Assembly (NCBI RefSeq): GCF_002307495.1
Contig: NZ_NTMR01000024.1
Coordinates: 43,697-107,696, forward strand
From: Pseudomonas abyssi
GTDB taxonomy: Bacteria; Pseudomonadota; Gammaproteobacteria; Pseudomonadales; Pseudomonadaceae
Reading direction: 5' to 3'
DNA: 64,000 bases
In this document: positions 43,640 through 54,894 of the stretch, piece after piece
Layout: each line of letters begins with the position of its first letter
Numbering within the stretch: position 1 is the stretch's first letter
Notes under the pieces: model-generated
What the model saw: only the letters and a program-made list of their open reading frames with translations
Told to the model about the DNA's origin: nothing
Database searches by the model: none
Position numbers and translations under genes: made by a program

Positions 43640-43673
43640 CCGGGCAGGCCAAGCAGAAACCCGGCCTGCCCGG
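43640..43673. terminator. Convergent terminator hairpin
   Basis: CCGGGCAGGCC pairs perfectly with GGCCTGCCCGG over a 12-nt loop that contains AAGCAGAAAC. It fills the 41-bp gap between the oxygenase stop and the acetoacetyl-CoA synthetase stop, so serves both strands. Confidence 0.65.
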
Positions 43674-45622
<1,949 letters not shown>

Positions 45623-45626
<4 letters not shown>

Positions 45627-46531
45627 GCCTGCTCCCGCGCCAGCAAGGCCCGCGCCACGCGCGAGCCGTTGGCTTTGCCCAGCACGTTGCAGATGTGCTG
45701 CCCGGCCTGCACCAGCGCCGCCATGTCCACACCCGTCTCGATGCCCAGCCCATTGAGCAGGTAGAGCACGTCTTCGCTGGCGACGTTGCCGGTCGCGCCC
45801 TTGGCGTAGGGGCAACCGCCGAGCCCGGCGACCGAGCTGTCGAATACCGCCACGCCTTCCAGCAGGCTGGCGTGGATATTCGCCAGCGACTGCCCGTAGG
45901 TATCGTGAAAATGCCCGGCCAGCAGGCTGCGGTCGATATCGCGGCCAACCACCTCGATCAGCCGGCGGGTATCGCCTGCGGTGCCGACGCCGATGGTGTC
46001 GCCGAGCGAGACCTCGTAGCAGCCGCTGTCGAGCAGCTCGCGGGCAATCGCTGCTACCTGCTCCGGTGCCACGTCACCGTCAATCGGGCAACCCAGCACA
46101 CAGGAGATATAACCACGCACCCGCACGCCGTGCTCCCTGGCCGCGGCCATGATCGGCTCAAAGCGCTGCAGGCTCTCGGCAATCGAGCAATTGATGTTCT
46201 TTTGCGAGAACCCCTCGCTGGCGGCGGCAAACACCGCCACTTCCTTCACCCCGGCGGCGAGCGCGCCCTCAAAGCCCTTGAGGTTCGGCGCCAGCGCCGC
46301 GTAGGTCACGCCGGGCTGTTGCTGAATCGCGGCAAATACTTCGGCCGAGCCGGCCATCTGCGGCACCCACTTGGGCGAAACGAAGCTGCCGACTTCGATA
46401 TAACGCAGCCCGGCAGCGCTCAGGTCATCGACCAGACGCACCTTGTCGGCGACGCTGATCGGTTGTTTTTCGTTTTGCAGGCCATCGCGCGGACCGACTT
46501 CGACCAGACGCACCTGTTGCGGCATGCTCAT
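45623..46531 (-). CDS. liuE: Hydroxymethylglutaryl-CoA lyase
   Basis: 302 residues of the DRE-TIM family. GPRDGLQNEK at the N-terminus and the HMG-CoA lyase signature GGCPYAKGATGNVASED with catalytic Cys region are visible; metal His in LAGHFHDTYG. Splits HMG-CoA into acetyl-CoA and acetoacetate. Overlaps liuD by 4 bp; mvaB is the alternative name. Confidence 0.95.
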
Positions 46532-48465
46532 GCCGTTGCCTCCTCAGCAAGCGGTTGCAGCGCCACCAGCACCCGGCCTTCGTCAACCAGATCACCCTCG
46601 GCGCAGTGAACGGCCGTGACCTCTCCGGCCTCGGCAGCGCGAATACTGTGCTCCATTTTCATTGCCTCGACCACCACCAGCAACTCGCCAGCGGCGACCT
46701 GCTGACCCGGCTCGACCAGCACCCGCACCACGCTGCCGTTCATCGGTGCTGTCAGCCCGCCGTGGCCGTGTTGCCGGGCCTCTACCTCGCTGACCGGGTC
46801 CACCAGGGTGACCCGTTGCAACTGCCCGTTCCACTCGACAAACAGCCACTGACCGCGGCGTTGCACGCGATGACGACGCCCCTCAACCAGCAACTGACCG
46901 CCCTGCAGGCTGACGCCGGCAGCGGGCAGGGCACGTGCCTCGGCCTCGCCACAACGCAGATGCAGGCGCTGCTCGCCGGCCAGTCCGAGGCGCAACTCGG
47001 AGGCGCTGGCCCAGGGGCTGTGCGGGTCATCAGCGCGCCTGTCCGCGGGCTGAGTCAGCAACCAGGCGCGGGCCGCCAGCGCCCAGAAGGCGTCGGGCAG
47101 CGGGGCCGGTGCAGGCAACAGGACGTCGGTATGACGGGCGATAAAACCGGTGTCCAGCTCGGCGGCAGCAAAGGCCGGATGCGCCAGCACCCGGCGCAGG
47201 AAGGCGAGGTTGCTGTGCACTCCGCCCAGCTGCTGCTCGGCCAGCATCGCCAGCAGACGGCGGCGGGCGGTTTCCCGGTCTTCACCCCAGGCGATCAGCT
47301 TGCTCAGCATCGGGTCATAGAACGGCGAGACGCGGTCACCTTCGACCACCCCGCTGTCGACCCGCCGCCCAACGCCCGCAGCCGGTTCGCGGTAGAGCGT
47401 CAGCTCGCCGCTGGCGGGCAGAAAGTCCTGCTCCGGGTCTTCGGCATAGAGCCGCACTTCAATCGCGTGACCGCGCAGCACAATCTGCTCTTGGCTCAGC
47501 GGCAGCGGTTGCCCTTGAGCCACGCGCAGCTGCCAGGCGACCAGATCCTGCCCGGTGATCAGTTCGGTCACCGGGTGCTCGACCTGCAGGCGGGTGTTCA
47601 TCTCCATAAAGAAGAACTCACCACGGGCGTCGAGCAGAAACTCCACGGTCCCGGCGCCCACGTAGCCAATGGCGCGCGCCGCGGTGACCGCCGCCTCGCC
47701 CATGGCGCGTCGCAGCTCGGGCGACAATCCGGGCGCTGGCGCTTCTTCCACCACCTTCTGGTGGCGACGCTGGATCGAGCAGTCGCGCTCGGCCAGATAC
47801 ACCGCGTTGCCGTGCTGATCGGCAAACACCTGAATCTCGACGTGGCGCGGCTGCAGCACGTATTTCTCGACCAGCATGCGCGCATCGCCAAAGGCCGCCT
47901 GCGCTTCACGCTGGGCGGAGGACAGCGCCTCGCTCAGCTCCGCTTCCGATTCGACCACCTTCATGCCCTTGCCGCCGCCGCCAGCCGCTGCCTTGAGCAG
48001 CACCGGGTAGCCGATCTTGGCGGCCTCGGCACGGAAGGTCTCCAGCGCCTGATCGGCGCCGTGATACCCGGGCACCAGCGGCACCCCGGCGGTTTCCATC
48101 AGCGCCTTGGCCGCCGACTTGCTGCCCATGGCGTCAATCGCGCTGGCCGGCGGGCCGACAAAGATCAGCCCGGCGGCGGCGACCGCGCGGGCAAAGTCGG
48201 CGTTCTCCGAGAGAAAGCCGTAACCGGGGTGAATGGCATTGGCGCCGGCGGCTTTGGCTGCGGCGATGATCGCCTCAACCTTGAGGTAACTGTCACTCGG
48301 GCGGGCGCCACCGAGGTTGACCGCCTGATCGGCGCTGCGCACGTGCAGGGCATCGCGGTCGGTCTCGCTGTGCACCGCCACGGTAGCGATACCCAGCTCG
48401 CGCGCGGTGCGCATGATGCGGCAGGCAATTTCGCCGCGGTTGGCAATCAGCAGGGATTCAATCAT
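46528..48465 (-). CDS. liuD: Methylcrotonyl-CoA carboxylase, biotin-containing alpha subunit
   Basis: 645 residues: biotin carboxylase N-terminal domain (LIANRGEIACRIMRTA), ATP-grasp with KAAAGGGGKGM, carboxylase C-domain (FFMEMNTRLQVEHPVTE), BT region, and a C-terminal biotinyl domain with the modified Lys in EAMKMEHS. ATG 48463-48465 overlaps liuC by 8 bp. Works with LiuB on 3-methylcrotonyl-CoA. Confidence 0.95.
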   Translation of the reverse strand: MIESLLIANRGEIACRIMRTARELGIATVAVHSETDRDALHVRSADQAVNLGGARPSDSYLKVEAIIAAAKAAGANAIHPGYGFLSENADFARAVAAAGLIFVGPPASAIDAMGSKSAAKALMETAGVPLVPGYHGADQALETFRAEAAKIGYPVLLKAAAGGGGKGMKVVESEAELSEALSSAQREAQAAFGDARMLVEKYVLQPRHVEIQVFADQHGNAVYLAERDCSIQRRHQKVVEEAPAPGLSPELRRAMGEAAVTAARAIGYVGAGTVEFLLDARGEFFFMEMNTRLQVEHPVTELITGQDLVAWQLRVAQGQPLPLSQEQIVLRGHAIEVRLYAEDPEQDFLPASGELTLYREPAAGVGRRVDSGVVEGDRVSPFYDPMLSKLIAWGEDRETARRRLLAMLAEQQLGGVHSNLAFLRRVLAHPAFAAAELDTGFIARHTDVLLPAPAPLPDAFWALAARAWLLTQPADRRADDPHSPWASASELRLGLAGEQRLHLRCGEAEARALPAAGVSLQGGQLLVEGRRHRVQRRGQWLFVEWNGQLQRVTLVDPVSEVEARQHGHGGLTAPMNGSVVRVLVEPGQQVAAGELLVVVEAMKMEHSIRAAEAGEVTAVHCAEGDLVDEGRVLVALQPLAEEATA

Positions 48466-49258
48466 GGCTCGCGCACCAGTCGGGTTGGCGTTTTTCCAGG
48501 AAGGCCGACAGACCCTCCTGACCTTCGGGGCTGATCCGCACCCGGGCAATCGCCGCCTCGGTGTAGCGGCGCAGCGGGGTGCTCATTTCACCCAGCCCGA
48601 CTTCCTGCAGCAGCGCCTTGGTGGCCATCATCGCCTGCGGGCCGTTCTGCAGCAGGTTGGCGACCCACTGATCGAGCGCCGCCTCCAGCCCGGCCGCCGG
48701 ATAACACTCAGCCAGCAGCCCCAGCTCGCGGGCCCGCAGCCCGTCAAAGCGCTCGGCGGTCAGCGCGTAGCGGCGGGTGGCACGGGCACCGATGGCCTGG
48801 GTGACGTACGGGCTGATCACCGCCGGCAGCAGACCAATGCGCACCTCCGACAGACTGAACAGCGCGTCCTCCGCGCCAATCGCCATGTCGCAGCAGCTGA
48901 TCAGCCCGAGCGCCCCACCAAAGGCCGCGCCCTGCACCACCGCCAGCGTCGGCACCTTGAGCTGTGCCAATGAGGCCATCAGCTGCGCCAGCTCGCGGGC
49001 GTCGTCCAGGTTGGCGTTGTAATCCAGCGCCGCGCAGTCGCGCATCCAGGCCAGATCAGCACCGGCAGAGAAGTGCTTGCCACGCCCCCGCAGCAGCATA
49101 AAGCGCACCGCCGGGTTGGCCGCTACCGCATCCAGGGCGTCCAGCAGCTCGCGGATCATCTGCGCGTTGAAGGCGTTGTTCTTGCTTGCGCGAGCAAGCC
49201 AGAGCGTCGCCACACCGTTTTCGCGGAATTCAATTTCTATAGTCTGGTACTGGCTCAT
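48458..49258 (-). CDS. liuC: Methylglutaconyl-CoA hydratase (enoyl-CoA hydratase family)
   Basis: 266 residues, crotonase fold. GRGKHFSAGADLAWM forms the first oxyanion loop, and QGAAFGGALGLISCCD the second. Between liuB and liuD, so it hydrates 3-methylglutaconyl-CoA to HMG-CoA. Start ATG 49256-49258 (MSQYQTIEI); the upstream extension covers the repeat region. Confidence 0.93.
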   Translation of the reverse strand: MSQYQTIEIEFRENGVATLWLARASKNNAFNAQMIRELLDALDAVAANPAVRFMLLRGRGKHFSAGADLAWMRDCAALDYNANLDDARELAQLMASLAQLKVPTLAVVQGAAFGGALGLISCCDMAIGAEDALFSLSEVRIGLLPAVISPYVTQAIGARATRRYALTAERFDGLRARELGLLAECYPAAGLEAALDQWVANLLQNGPQAMMATKALLQEVGLGEMSTPLRRYTEAAIARVRISPEGQEGLSAFLEKRQPDWCASHD

Positions 49259-49300
49259 TCGATTCTTCTCGATTAGTGACTGGCGCGCTCTTGCTCGCGC

Positions 49301-49449
49301 AGCTGCAAGCCGCAAGCTACAAGCGGCAAGCTGTCCGTGCAGCCCACAAGCTCGTTTGCTAACCCAAGCCAACGCAGGGTTACCTGCCTCGCAAAAAACG
49401 CTCCGCCGGCTCGGTCAGCTTGAAGCTTGCGGCTTGCGGCTTGCGGCTG
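49301..49449. repeat. Heptamer repeat tracts forming an inverted pair, liuB-liuC gap
   Basis: Left arm 49301-49332 holds degenerate GCAAGCT/GCAAGCC heptamers; right arm 49418-49449 holds the complementary GCTTGCG heptamers. The arms can pair into a long hairpin in the liu mRNA. The 201-bp gap contains no gene. Confidence 0.7.
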
Positions 49450-49459
49450 ATGTGCGCCG

Positions 49460-51067
49460 CTACATCCGAAACACACCGAACGTGCTAGCCGGTATAGGCG
49501 CTCCCAACGCCGCCGAAATCGCCAACCCCAGCACATCCCGCGTCTGCGCCGGGTCGATCACGCCGTCGTCCCACAGGCGGGCGCTGGCGTAGTAGGGGTG
49601 ACCCTGGCGTTCGTATTGATCGAGGATCGGCCGGCGCAGGGCTTCGGCCTGCTCGGCGCTGAACTGCTCGCCACTGCGCTCGGCCTGCTCCTGCTTGACC
49701 TGCACCAGCACGCCCGCGGCCTGTTCGGCGCCCATCACCGAGATGCGCGCATTCGGCCACATCCACAAAAAACGCGGATCGTAGGCGCGGCCGCACATGC
49801 CGTAGTTACCGGCGCCAAAGCTGCCGCCGATGATCACCGTGAACTTGGGCACCCTCGCGCAGGCCACCGCGGTCACCAGCTTGGCGCCGTGCTTGGCGAT
49901 GCCGCCTTCCTCGTACTTCTTGCCGACCATAAAGCCGGTAATGTTCTGCAGGAACAGCAGCGGAATGCCGCGCTGGCAGGCCAGTTCGATAAAGTGCGCG
50001 CCCTTCTGCGCGGCCTCGGAAAACAGGATGCCGTTGTTGGCGAGAATCGCCACCGGATAGCCGTGCAGATGCGCAAAACCGCAGACCAGCGTGGTGCCGA
50101 ACAGCGCCTTGAACTCATCGAACGCGCTGTCGTCGACCAGCCGCGCAATCACCTCGCGCACGTCGAACGGCTGCTTGCTGTCGGCCGGAATCACCCCGTA
50201 CAGCTCCTCCACCGGATAGCGCGGCGGCAGCACCGGGCGGCAGTTCAGCTCACCCTGCTTGTGCCAGTTCAGATTGGCGATGCAGCGGCGGGCCAGAGCC
50301 AGCGCGTGTTCGTCGTTCTCGGCGTAATGGTCGGCCACGCCCGAGGTGCGGCAATGCACATCCGCACCGCCCAGCGCCTCGGCGCTGACCACTTCACCCG
50401 TCGCCGCCTTCACCAGCGGCGGCCCGGCGAGGAAGATAGTCGCCTGTTCGCGCACCATGATGGTCTCGTCGGCCATCGCCGGCACATAGGCGCCACCCGC
50501 GGTGCACGAGCCCATCACCACAGCAATCTGCGGAATGCCCGCTGCGCTCATATTGGCTTGGTTGAAGAAGATGCGCCCGAAGTGCTCACGGTCCGGGAAC
50601 ACCTCGTCCTGCCGTGGCAAGTTAGCGCCGCCCGAATCAACCAGATAGACGCAGGGCAGGCGGTTCTCGCGGGCGATGGTTTGCGCCCGCAGGTGCTTCT
50701 TCACGCTCAGCGGATAATAGGAGCCACCCTTCACCGTGGCGTCATTGGCGATGATCATGCACTCAACGCCCTCGATCCGGCCAATACCGGCAATCACCCC
50801 GGCCGCCGGAACCGACTCACCATAGACCTCATGGGCGGCCAGCTGGCCGATCTCCAGAAAAGCCGAACCCGGATCGAGCAGCGCATCCACCCGCTGACGC
50901 GGCAGCAGCTTGCCGCGCGCCAAATGCCGCGCATTCGCCGCCTCGCCACCGCCCTGGGCAATGGCGGCAAGCAGGGCTTGCAGGTCGCTGACCAGGGAGC
51001 GCATGGCCTTCGCGTTGGCCGCGTATTCCGGTGAGGTGGGGGTGATTTGGGTTGGTAGAATGCTCAT
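49460..51067 (-). CDS. liuB: Methylcrotonyl-CoA carboxylase, carboxyltransferase beta subunit
   Basis: 535 residues, two crotonase-like halves of an acyl-CoA carboxyltransferase. [19 protein letters not shown] and [19 protein letters not shown] are family hallmarks. ATG 51065-51067 (MSILPTQIT) chosen; the extra upstream codons run into heptamer repeats. Partner of LiuD. Confidence 0.95.
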   Translation of the reverse strand: MSILPTQITPTSPEYAANAKAMRSLVSDLQALLAAIAQGGGEAANARHLARGKLLPRQRVDALLDPGSAFLEIGQLAAHEVYGESVPAAGVIAGIGRIEGVECMIIANDATVKGGSYYPLSVKKHLRAQTIARENRLPCVYLVDSGGANLPRQDEVFPDREHFGRIFFNQANMSAAGIPQIAVVMGSCTAGGAYVPAMADETIMVREQATIFLAGPPLVKAATGEVVSAEALGGADVHCRTSGVADHYAENDEHALALARRCIANLNWHKQGELNCRPVLPPRYPVEELYGVIPADSKQPFDVREVIARLVDDSAFDEFKALFGTTLVCGFAHLHGYPVAILANNGILFSEAAQKGAHFIELACQRGIPLLFLQNITGFMVGKKYEEGGIAKHGAKLVTAVACARVPKFTVIIGGSFGAGNYGMCGRAYDPRFLWMWPNARISVMGAEQAAGVLVQVKQEQAERSGEQFSAEQAEALRRPILDQYERQGHPYYASARLWDDGVIDPAQTRDVLGLAISAALGAPIPASTFGVFRM

Positions 51068-51085
51068 TGCACGCGCTCCCTGGCC

Positions 51086-51237
51086 AGCTGCAAGCCACAA
51101 GCTACAAGCTGCAAGCTGATCGCGGTCACTCCACTATTTTTGCCAGACGGAACTTCGGCACCCTCGTCGACTAGGTGCTCCCAACCCCGAGGCATCTCCG
51201 TGCTGCTTGCCGCTTGCAGCTTATAACTTGCGGCTGC
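51086..51237. repeat. Heptamer repeat tracts forming an inverted pair, liuA-liuB gap
   Basis: 51086-51117 reads as AAGCTGC-type heptamers and 51202-51237 as the complementary GCTTGCA/GCTTGCC type, as in the next gap. They can pair in the transcript. No gene in the 171-bp gap. Confidence 0.7.
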
Positions 51238-51238
51238 C

Positions 51239-52402
51239 TCACCGCGTCTCATTAAACAACTCCCGTCCAATCAACATCCGCCGAATCTCACTGGTGCCCG
51301 CACCAATCTCGTACAGCTTGGCGTCGCGCAGCAGGCGGCCGGTGGGGTAATCGTTGATGTAACCGTTGCCGCCGAGAATCTGGATCGCGTCCAGCGCCAT
51401 CTGGGTCGCGCGCTCGGCGGTGTAGAGAATCACCCCGGCGGCGTCCTTGCGGGTGGTCTCGCCACGGTCGCAGGCCTGTGCCACGGCATACAGATAGGCG
51501 CGGCTGGCGTTGAGCTGGGTATACATGTCGGCGACCTTGCCCTGGATCAGCTGGAACTCACCGATGCTCTGGCCGAACTGCTGACGGTCGTGGATATAGG
51601 GCACCACCACGTCCATGCAGCTCTGCATGATCCCGGTCGGGCCACCGGAAAGCACAACGCGCTCATAATCCAGCCCGCTCATCAGCACCTTCACGCCGCC
51701 GTTGACCTGACCAAGGATGTTCTCCACCGGCACCTCGACGTTGTCGAACACCAGCTCGCAGGTGTTCGAGCCGCGCATGCCCAGCTTGTCCAGTTTGGGA
51801 CTGCGCGAGAAGCCGGCCCAATCGCGCTCGACGATAAAGGCGGTGATGCCGTACGGCCCTTTTTCCGGCTCGGTCTTGGCGTAAATGACGTAAACGTGCG
51901 CGTCCGGGCCGTTAGTGATCCACATCTTGCTGCCATTGAGCACGAAGTGGTCACCCTTTCGCTCAGCCCGCAGCTTCATACTGACTACATCGGAACCGGC
52001 GTTCGGCTCACTCATCGCCAGCGCCCCGATATGCTCGCCACTGATCAGCTTGGGCAGGTATTTTGCCTTCTGCTCCGGCGTGCCGTTGCGGTTGATCTGG
52101 TTCACGCACAGGTTGGAATGCGCCCCGTAGGACAAACCCACCGACGCCGACCCACGACTGATCTCCTCCATCGCCACCACATGCGCCAGATACCCCAGCC
52201 CAGAGCCGCCGTACTCCTCAGGCACGGTAATGCCCAGCAGCCCCATGTCACCAAAGCGCCGCCACATGTCCTCCGGAAACTGATTCTCCCGGTCGATCTC
52301 CGCTGCCCGCGGCGCCAGCTCGGCATCAACCAGATTGCGGGTCTGCTCGCGCAGCATGTCGATGGTCTCGCCAAGACCGAAGTTCAGCGATGGGTAATGC
52401 AT
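51239..52402 (-). CDS. liuA: Isovaleryl-CoA dehydrogenase
   Basis: 387 residues; acyl-CoA dehydrogenase with [50 protein letters not shown] and the C-terminal [16 protein letters not shown]. The Glu of [12 protein letters not shown] is placed as in isovaleryl-CoA dehydrogenases (helix G). First committed step of the leucine route. It is followed by the repeat gap before liuB. Confidence 0.94.
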   Translation of the reverse strand: MHYPSLNFGLGETIDMLREQTRNLVDAELAPRAAEIDRENQFPEDMWRRFGDMGLLGITVPEEYGGSGLGYLAHVVAMEEISRGSASVGLSYGAHSNLCVNQINRNGTPEQKAKYLPKLISGEHIGALAMSEPNAGSDVVSMKLRAERKGDHFVLNGSKMWITNGPDAHVYVIYAKTEPEKGPYGITAFIVERDWAGFSRSPKLDKLGMRGSNTCELVFDNVEVPVENILGQVNGGVKVLMSGLDYERVVLSGGPTGIMQSCMDVVVPYIHDRQQFGQSIGEFQLIQGKVADMYTQLNASRAYLYAVAQACDRGETTRKDAAGVILYTAERATQMALDAIQILGGNGYINDYPTGRLLRDAKLYEIGAGTSEIRRMLIGRELFNETR

Positions 52403-52471
52403 GGAGTCACCTGTGTTTATTGTTGTTGGTGCATCAGTGTTGTTTTTCAGGGCAGGCCACGCCCGTGATGG

Positions 52472-52912
52472 TCAGCGCCCAGCCAGCTCCATATGCAGTA
52501 GCGGATAGGGCTTGCCCTGCCCATCGACCGGCGAGCGGCTGACCACCGCAAAGCCAACGTGCTCATAGAAGCCCAACGCCTGCACGTTCTGTTCGTTCAC
52601 ATCCACCTTAGTGGCGCCCTGATGTTCAATCGCGTACGTGCTCAAACGCGCGCCCACGCCCTGCCCACGGGCTTCGGGGGCGATAAACAGCATCTCGATA
52701 TTGCCATCGCTGACGCCGCAAAAGCCCAGCACCTCGCCATCGCTGCCCTTGGCGACACGCAGATCCACCGCAGCAAAATACTGCTCCAGAATCAGCGGCT
52801 TCAGCTCCAGCAGATCAGCCTCGGCCAAAAAGTCATGGGTAGCGCGCACCGACGCCTCCCAGATGGTCAGGAGCTGCGGATACTGCGATTGATCGACGGT
52901 TTCTATATGCAT
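52472..52912 (-). CDS. GNAT-family acetyltransferase
   Basis: 146 residues, complete GNAT fold. N-terminal VRATHDFLAEADL, acetyl-CoA-binding loop ARGQGVGARLSTYAIEHQG and VDVNEQNVQALGFYEHVGF are typical of YjaB-like N-acetyltransferases. Sits between liuR and liuA, an unusual place, 69 bp before liuA. Substrate unknown. A run of eight G lies about 16 bp upstream of its ATG. Confidence 0.87.
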   Translation of the reverse strand: MHIETVDQSQYPQLLTIWEASVRATHDFLAEADLLELKPLILEQYFAAVDLRVAKGSDGEVLGFCGVSDGNIEMLFIAPEARGQGVGARLSTYAIEHQGATKVDVNEQNVQALGFYEHVGFAVVSRSPVDGQGKPYPLLHMELAGR

Positions 52913-52946
52913 GATTCACTCAAAAAAGGGGGGGGTGCGGTTGGCG

Positions 52947-53324
52947 TTAATTCGTTTGCTCCAGCGCCGTTCGACAACGTTCTTCTGCGGTATCCAGCTC
53001 GATCTGCATCTGCTCGATATCCAGCAACTGCTGCGCCAGCTGCGCACGGCGCTGGGTGATCTTGTCCAGAAAGGTCTCCAGCTGCTTGCGATTGCCGTGG
53101 CCCGGGTCGTACAGCTCAATCAGCTCCCGACACTCCGCCAGCGAAAACCCGATGCGCTTGCCGCGCAGAATCAGCTTGAGAATCACCTTGTCCTTAGGAC
53201 TATAAACCCGCTCCTGCCCACGCCGCTCGGGGCTGAGCATGTTCTGCTCCTCATAAAAACGAATCGCCCGCGTGGTGATATCCAGCTCACGGGCGAGGTC
53301 GGAAATGCTGTAGGTCTGGGTCAT
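52947..53324 (-). CDS. liuR: MerR-family regulator LiuR
   Basis: 125 residues. N-terminal winged HTH (YSISDLARELDITTRAIRFYEEQNML) and a long coiled-coil dimerisation helix (LETFLDKITQRRAQLAQQL). Position ahead of liuA and sequence identify LiuR, which represses branched-chain/isovalerate catabolism and responds to pathway CoA esters. A 16-bp perfect palindrome lies just upstream. Confidence 0.92.
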   Translation of the reverse strand: MTQTYSISDLARELDITTRAIRFYEEQNMLSPERRGQERVYSPKDKVILKLILRGKRIGFSLAECRELIELYDPGHGNRKQLETFLDKITQRRAQLAQQLLDIEQMQIELDTAEERCRTALEQTN

Positions 53325-53344
53325 GGAGCGGCAGCTTGGGTTGC

Positions 53345-53360
53345 TTTACGTTAACGTAAA
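53345..53360 (-). promoter_or_regulatory. liuR: LiuR operator palindrome
   Basis: TTTACGTTAACGTAAA is a perfect 16-bp palindrome 20 bp upstream of the liuR ATG. It matches the TTTACGT-type motif known for LiuR in proteobacteria, so LiuR probably autoregulates here. Confidence 0.8.
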
Positions 53361-53386
53361 GGTAAGCTGCTGGACGCTGGTGCGTC

Positions 53387-53431
53387 AAGCTGCAAGCTGC
53401 AAGCTGCAAGCTGCAAGCTGCAAGCTGCAAG
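53387..53431. repeat. Perfect AAGCTGC heptamer tandem array
   Basis: About 6.4 uninterrupted copies of the 7-bp unit AAGCTGC. The same unit appears degenerate in the liuA-liuB and liuB-liuC gaps. Being perfect, it is prone to copy-number slippage. It lies between the LiuR operator and the cassette array. Confidence 0.85.
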
Positions 53432-53640
53432 TGATCAGCTTTATCTGCGGGCGAGAGAGTCAATATCTGGATTGCAACGAATACTGCCCCACTCACATCT
53501 ACAAATAGAGGAGGACGAGACAGCCGCGATGTCGGACGCGGCGCTCAAGGGAAAAGTGACAAAAGGCTCAGTGCCAATCACCGAGTATGCGGTTTTTGGT
53601 GACCAGCGAACGGGGCCGACATCAAGTAAGTTTGGAAACT
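53432..53640. other. Junction between liu locus and cassette array
   Basis: About 210 bp with no supported gene. A short frame (53472-53684) overlaps the first attC and looks random. The text between the heptamer array and attC1 may be the far end of the oldest cassette or flanking DNA. Confidence 0.4.
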
Positions 53641-53712
53641 GCGTAACGCCTTGCTCACCGGAAAATCAGGAGCGTAGCGAGTGATTTTTCCGAGTGCAGC
53701 AACTTGTTATGC
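53641..53712 (-). other. attC-like site 1
   Basis: Bounded by GCGTAAC (53641) and GTTATGC (53706). Read on the minus strand it begins GCATAACAAG and ends GGCGTTACGC, the attC pattern (TAACAA...GCGTTA). The interior is imperfectly palindromic (CGGAAAATCA against TGATTTTTCCG). Lies 14 bp after the UDG-like gene stop. Confidence 0.85.
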
Positions 53713-53726
53713 GCAGCTCTCAAATT

Positions 53727-54386
53727 TTAAAGATTTTTGTAAGCGTGATAATTGTCGAGCACATGATGGTAAAGAATTGCCGATTTTTTCCTTGCGGCAG
53801 GGTGGAAAGCGTTAATAAAGACAATCCCCTCATGCACATGAACCCGCTCACTCACTTTTTTAATCTCGGGGAATATATAGCGTTTAACTTGACTATATGT
53901 ACCGCAAAGCACAACAACATCAGGCTTTATCAACTCAACTTGCCTTCTAACAAAAGTGGCAAATTCACTAGCATGTGTATCAAACGCCTTTTTATTGGTT
54001 GTAGCACTCCCAGAAGTCTTCCTTATATTTATGTATGCAATGTTCTTAATTGCGTTTTTTTCATTTAGCTTTGCATCTTTGAATGGCGGCACAACCCCAT
54101 CATAATTTTGAATCCCGTAAGCCCATCGTCCCACACGCCGAAGAACCTTTCCTCGCCACCATCCGCTTTTCTTAACGTCAATAGCTCTATTGATTGCAGT
54201 AACAACATTCTGCTTGGCTTTATTTGTTTCCTTTAAAACAAACAAAACTCTTTTTCCACTACTATCCCAATTCTCTTTTGAGATCACTCCGTCGTGGTTG
54301 AAGTGCCAGCCCTCCGGGAATGCCTCTTTCCAAGCAGCCATCAACTCATCAATACAAATTATTTCGGAAATTTCTTTATTATCCAT
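53727..54386 (-). CDS. Cassette gene: uracil-DNA-glycosylase-like protein
   Basis: 219 residues from ATG 54384-54386 (MDNKEISEIICID). RVLFVLKETNKA, NIAYINIRK, IKPDVVVLCGTYS and FINAFHPAAR follow the strand order of the UDG superfamily, where the last (HPA) resembles the leucine-loop His motif. The glycosylase catalytic motif is not clear, so activity is uncertain. AT-richer than the flanking chromosome. It shares one cassette with the next gene upstream (54400-54735), with only 13 bp between them. Confidence 0.55.
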   Translation of the reverse strand: MDNKEISEIICIDELMAAWKEAFPEGWHFNHDGVISKENWDSSGKRVLFVLKETNKAKQNVVTAINRAIDVKKSGWWRGKVLRRVGRWAYGIQNYDGVVPPFKDAKLNEKNAIKNIAYINIRKTSGSATTNKKAFDTHASEFATFVRRQVELIKPDVVVLCGTYSQVKRYIFPEIKKVSERVHVHEGIVFINAFHPAARKKSAILYHHVLDNYHAYKNL

Positions 54387-54399
54387 GAGTAAACTCAAA

Positions 54400-54735
54400 T
54401 TAACTATTGGATAAGTCAGTAGACCCGTCAGGCAGCCATTCGATATTTAAGCCACCATCACTAAAACCAACTACACCTTCCTTTTTCGGTAGTTCACTGC
54501 ATTGATTCCGATATTGAATAAAATTATCAAGCAATTCAATTAGGTGCACTTTGAACCCTGACTCAGTAGCCTTCTCAAAAATTTCGTCTTCAACCGTCCA
54601 ACGAGTGCCGCTCAAGCGAGCCTCATTATCTTCCGCACAGAAAACCACTTTGCCATTTTCTTTTACAACCTCAGGGTATTGCTTGGCAAGCATGGCAAGG
54701 CGAGTAGCTTCGAAGTCTTGATCAAAATTTGGCAT
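54400..54735 (-). CDS. Cassette gene: unknown 111-aa protein
   Basis: MPNFDQDFEATRLAMLAKQY..., acidic, no signal peptide or membrane helix. A central stretch (FCAEDNEARLSGTRWTVED) is not recognised. First gene of a two-gene cassette: no attC separates it from the UDG-like gene. Function unknown; the size and acidity would suit an immunity or inhibitor protein, but nothing proves this. Confidence 0.65.
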   Translation of the reverse strand: MPNFDQDFEATRLAMLAKQYPEVVKENGKVVFCAEDNEARLSGTRWTVEDEIFEKATESGFKVHLIELLDNFIQYRNQCSELPKKEGVVGFSDGGLNIEWLPDGSTDLSNS

Positions 54736-54802
54736 GTTTTTTCCTTTGGCTCGTTATTCTTTCAGCTTGCGCCATATGGGTGACAGGTTGCGTCGTAGGG
54801 CC

Positions 54803-54887
54803 GCATAACGCTTTTGTTTAGCGGCGCCCCGACGGGGGCGTCCGGTGGAGGCCGTAGGCCGGAACAAACTACAACTACTGGTTATGT
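54803..54887 (-). other. attC-like site 2
   Basis: GCATAACGC (54803) to GTTATGT (54881-54887), 85 bp. A GC-rich interior (GCGCCCCGACGGGGGCG) folds on itself. It closes the cassette carrying the three-helix membrane protein gene (stop at 54895). Confidence 0.85.
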
Positions 54888-54894
54888 GGGTGGA

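Noticed and set aside
46555..48534. 659-codon plus-strand frame
   Set aside because: Antisense to liuD, which has biotin carboxylase and biotinyl motifs.
53387..53431. Possible CRISPR-like short repeat array
   Set aside because: The unit is 7 bp with no spacers and no cas genes nearby; it is a simple tandem repeat.
53472..53684. 70-codon open frame at the array edge
   Set aside because: It overlaps attC1 and lacks a convincing start or protein-like pattern.
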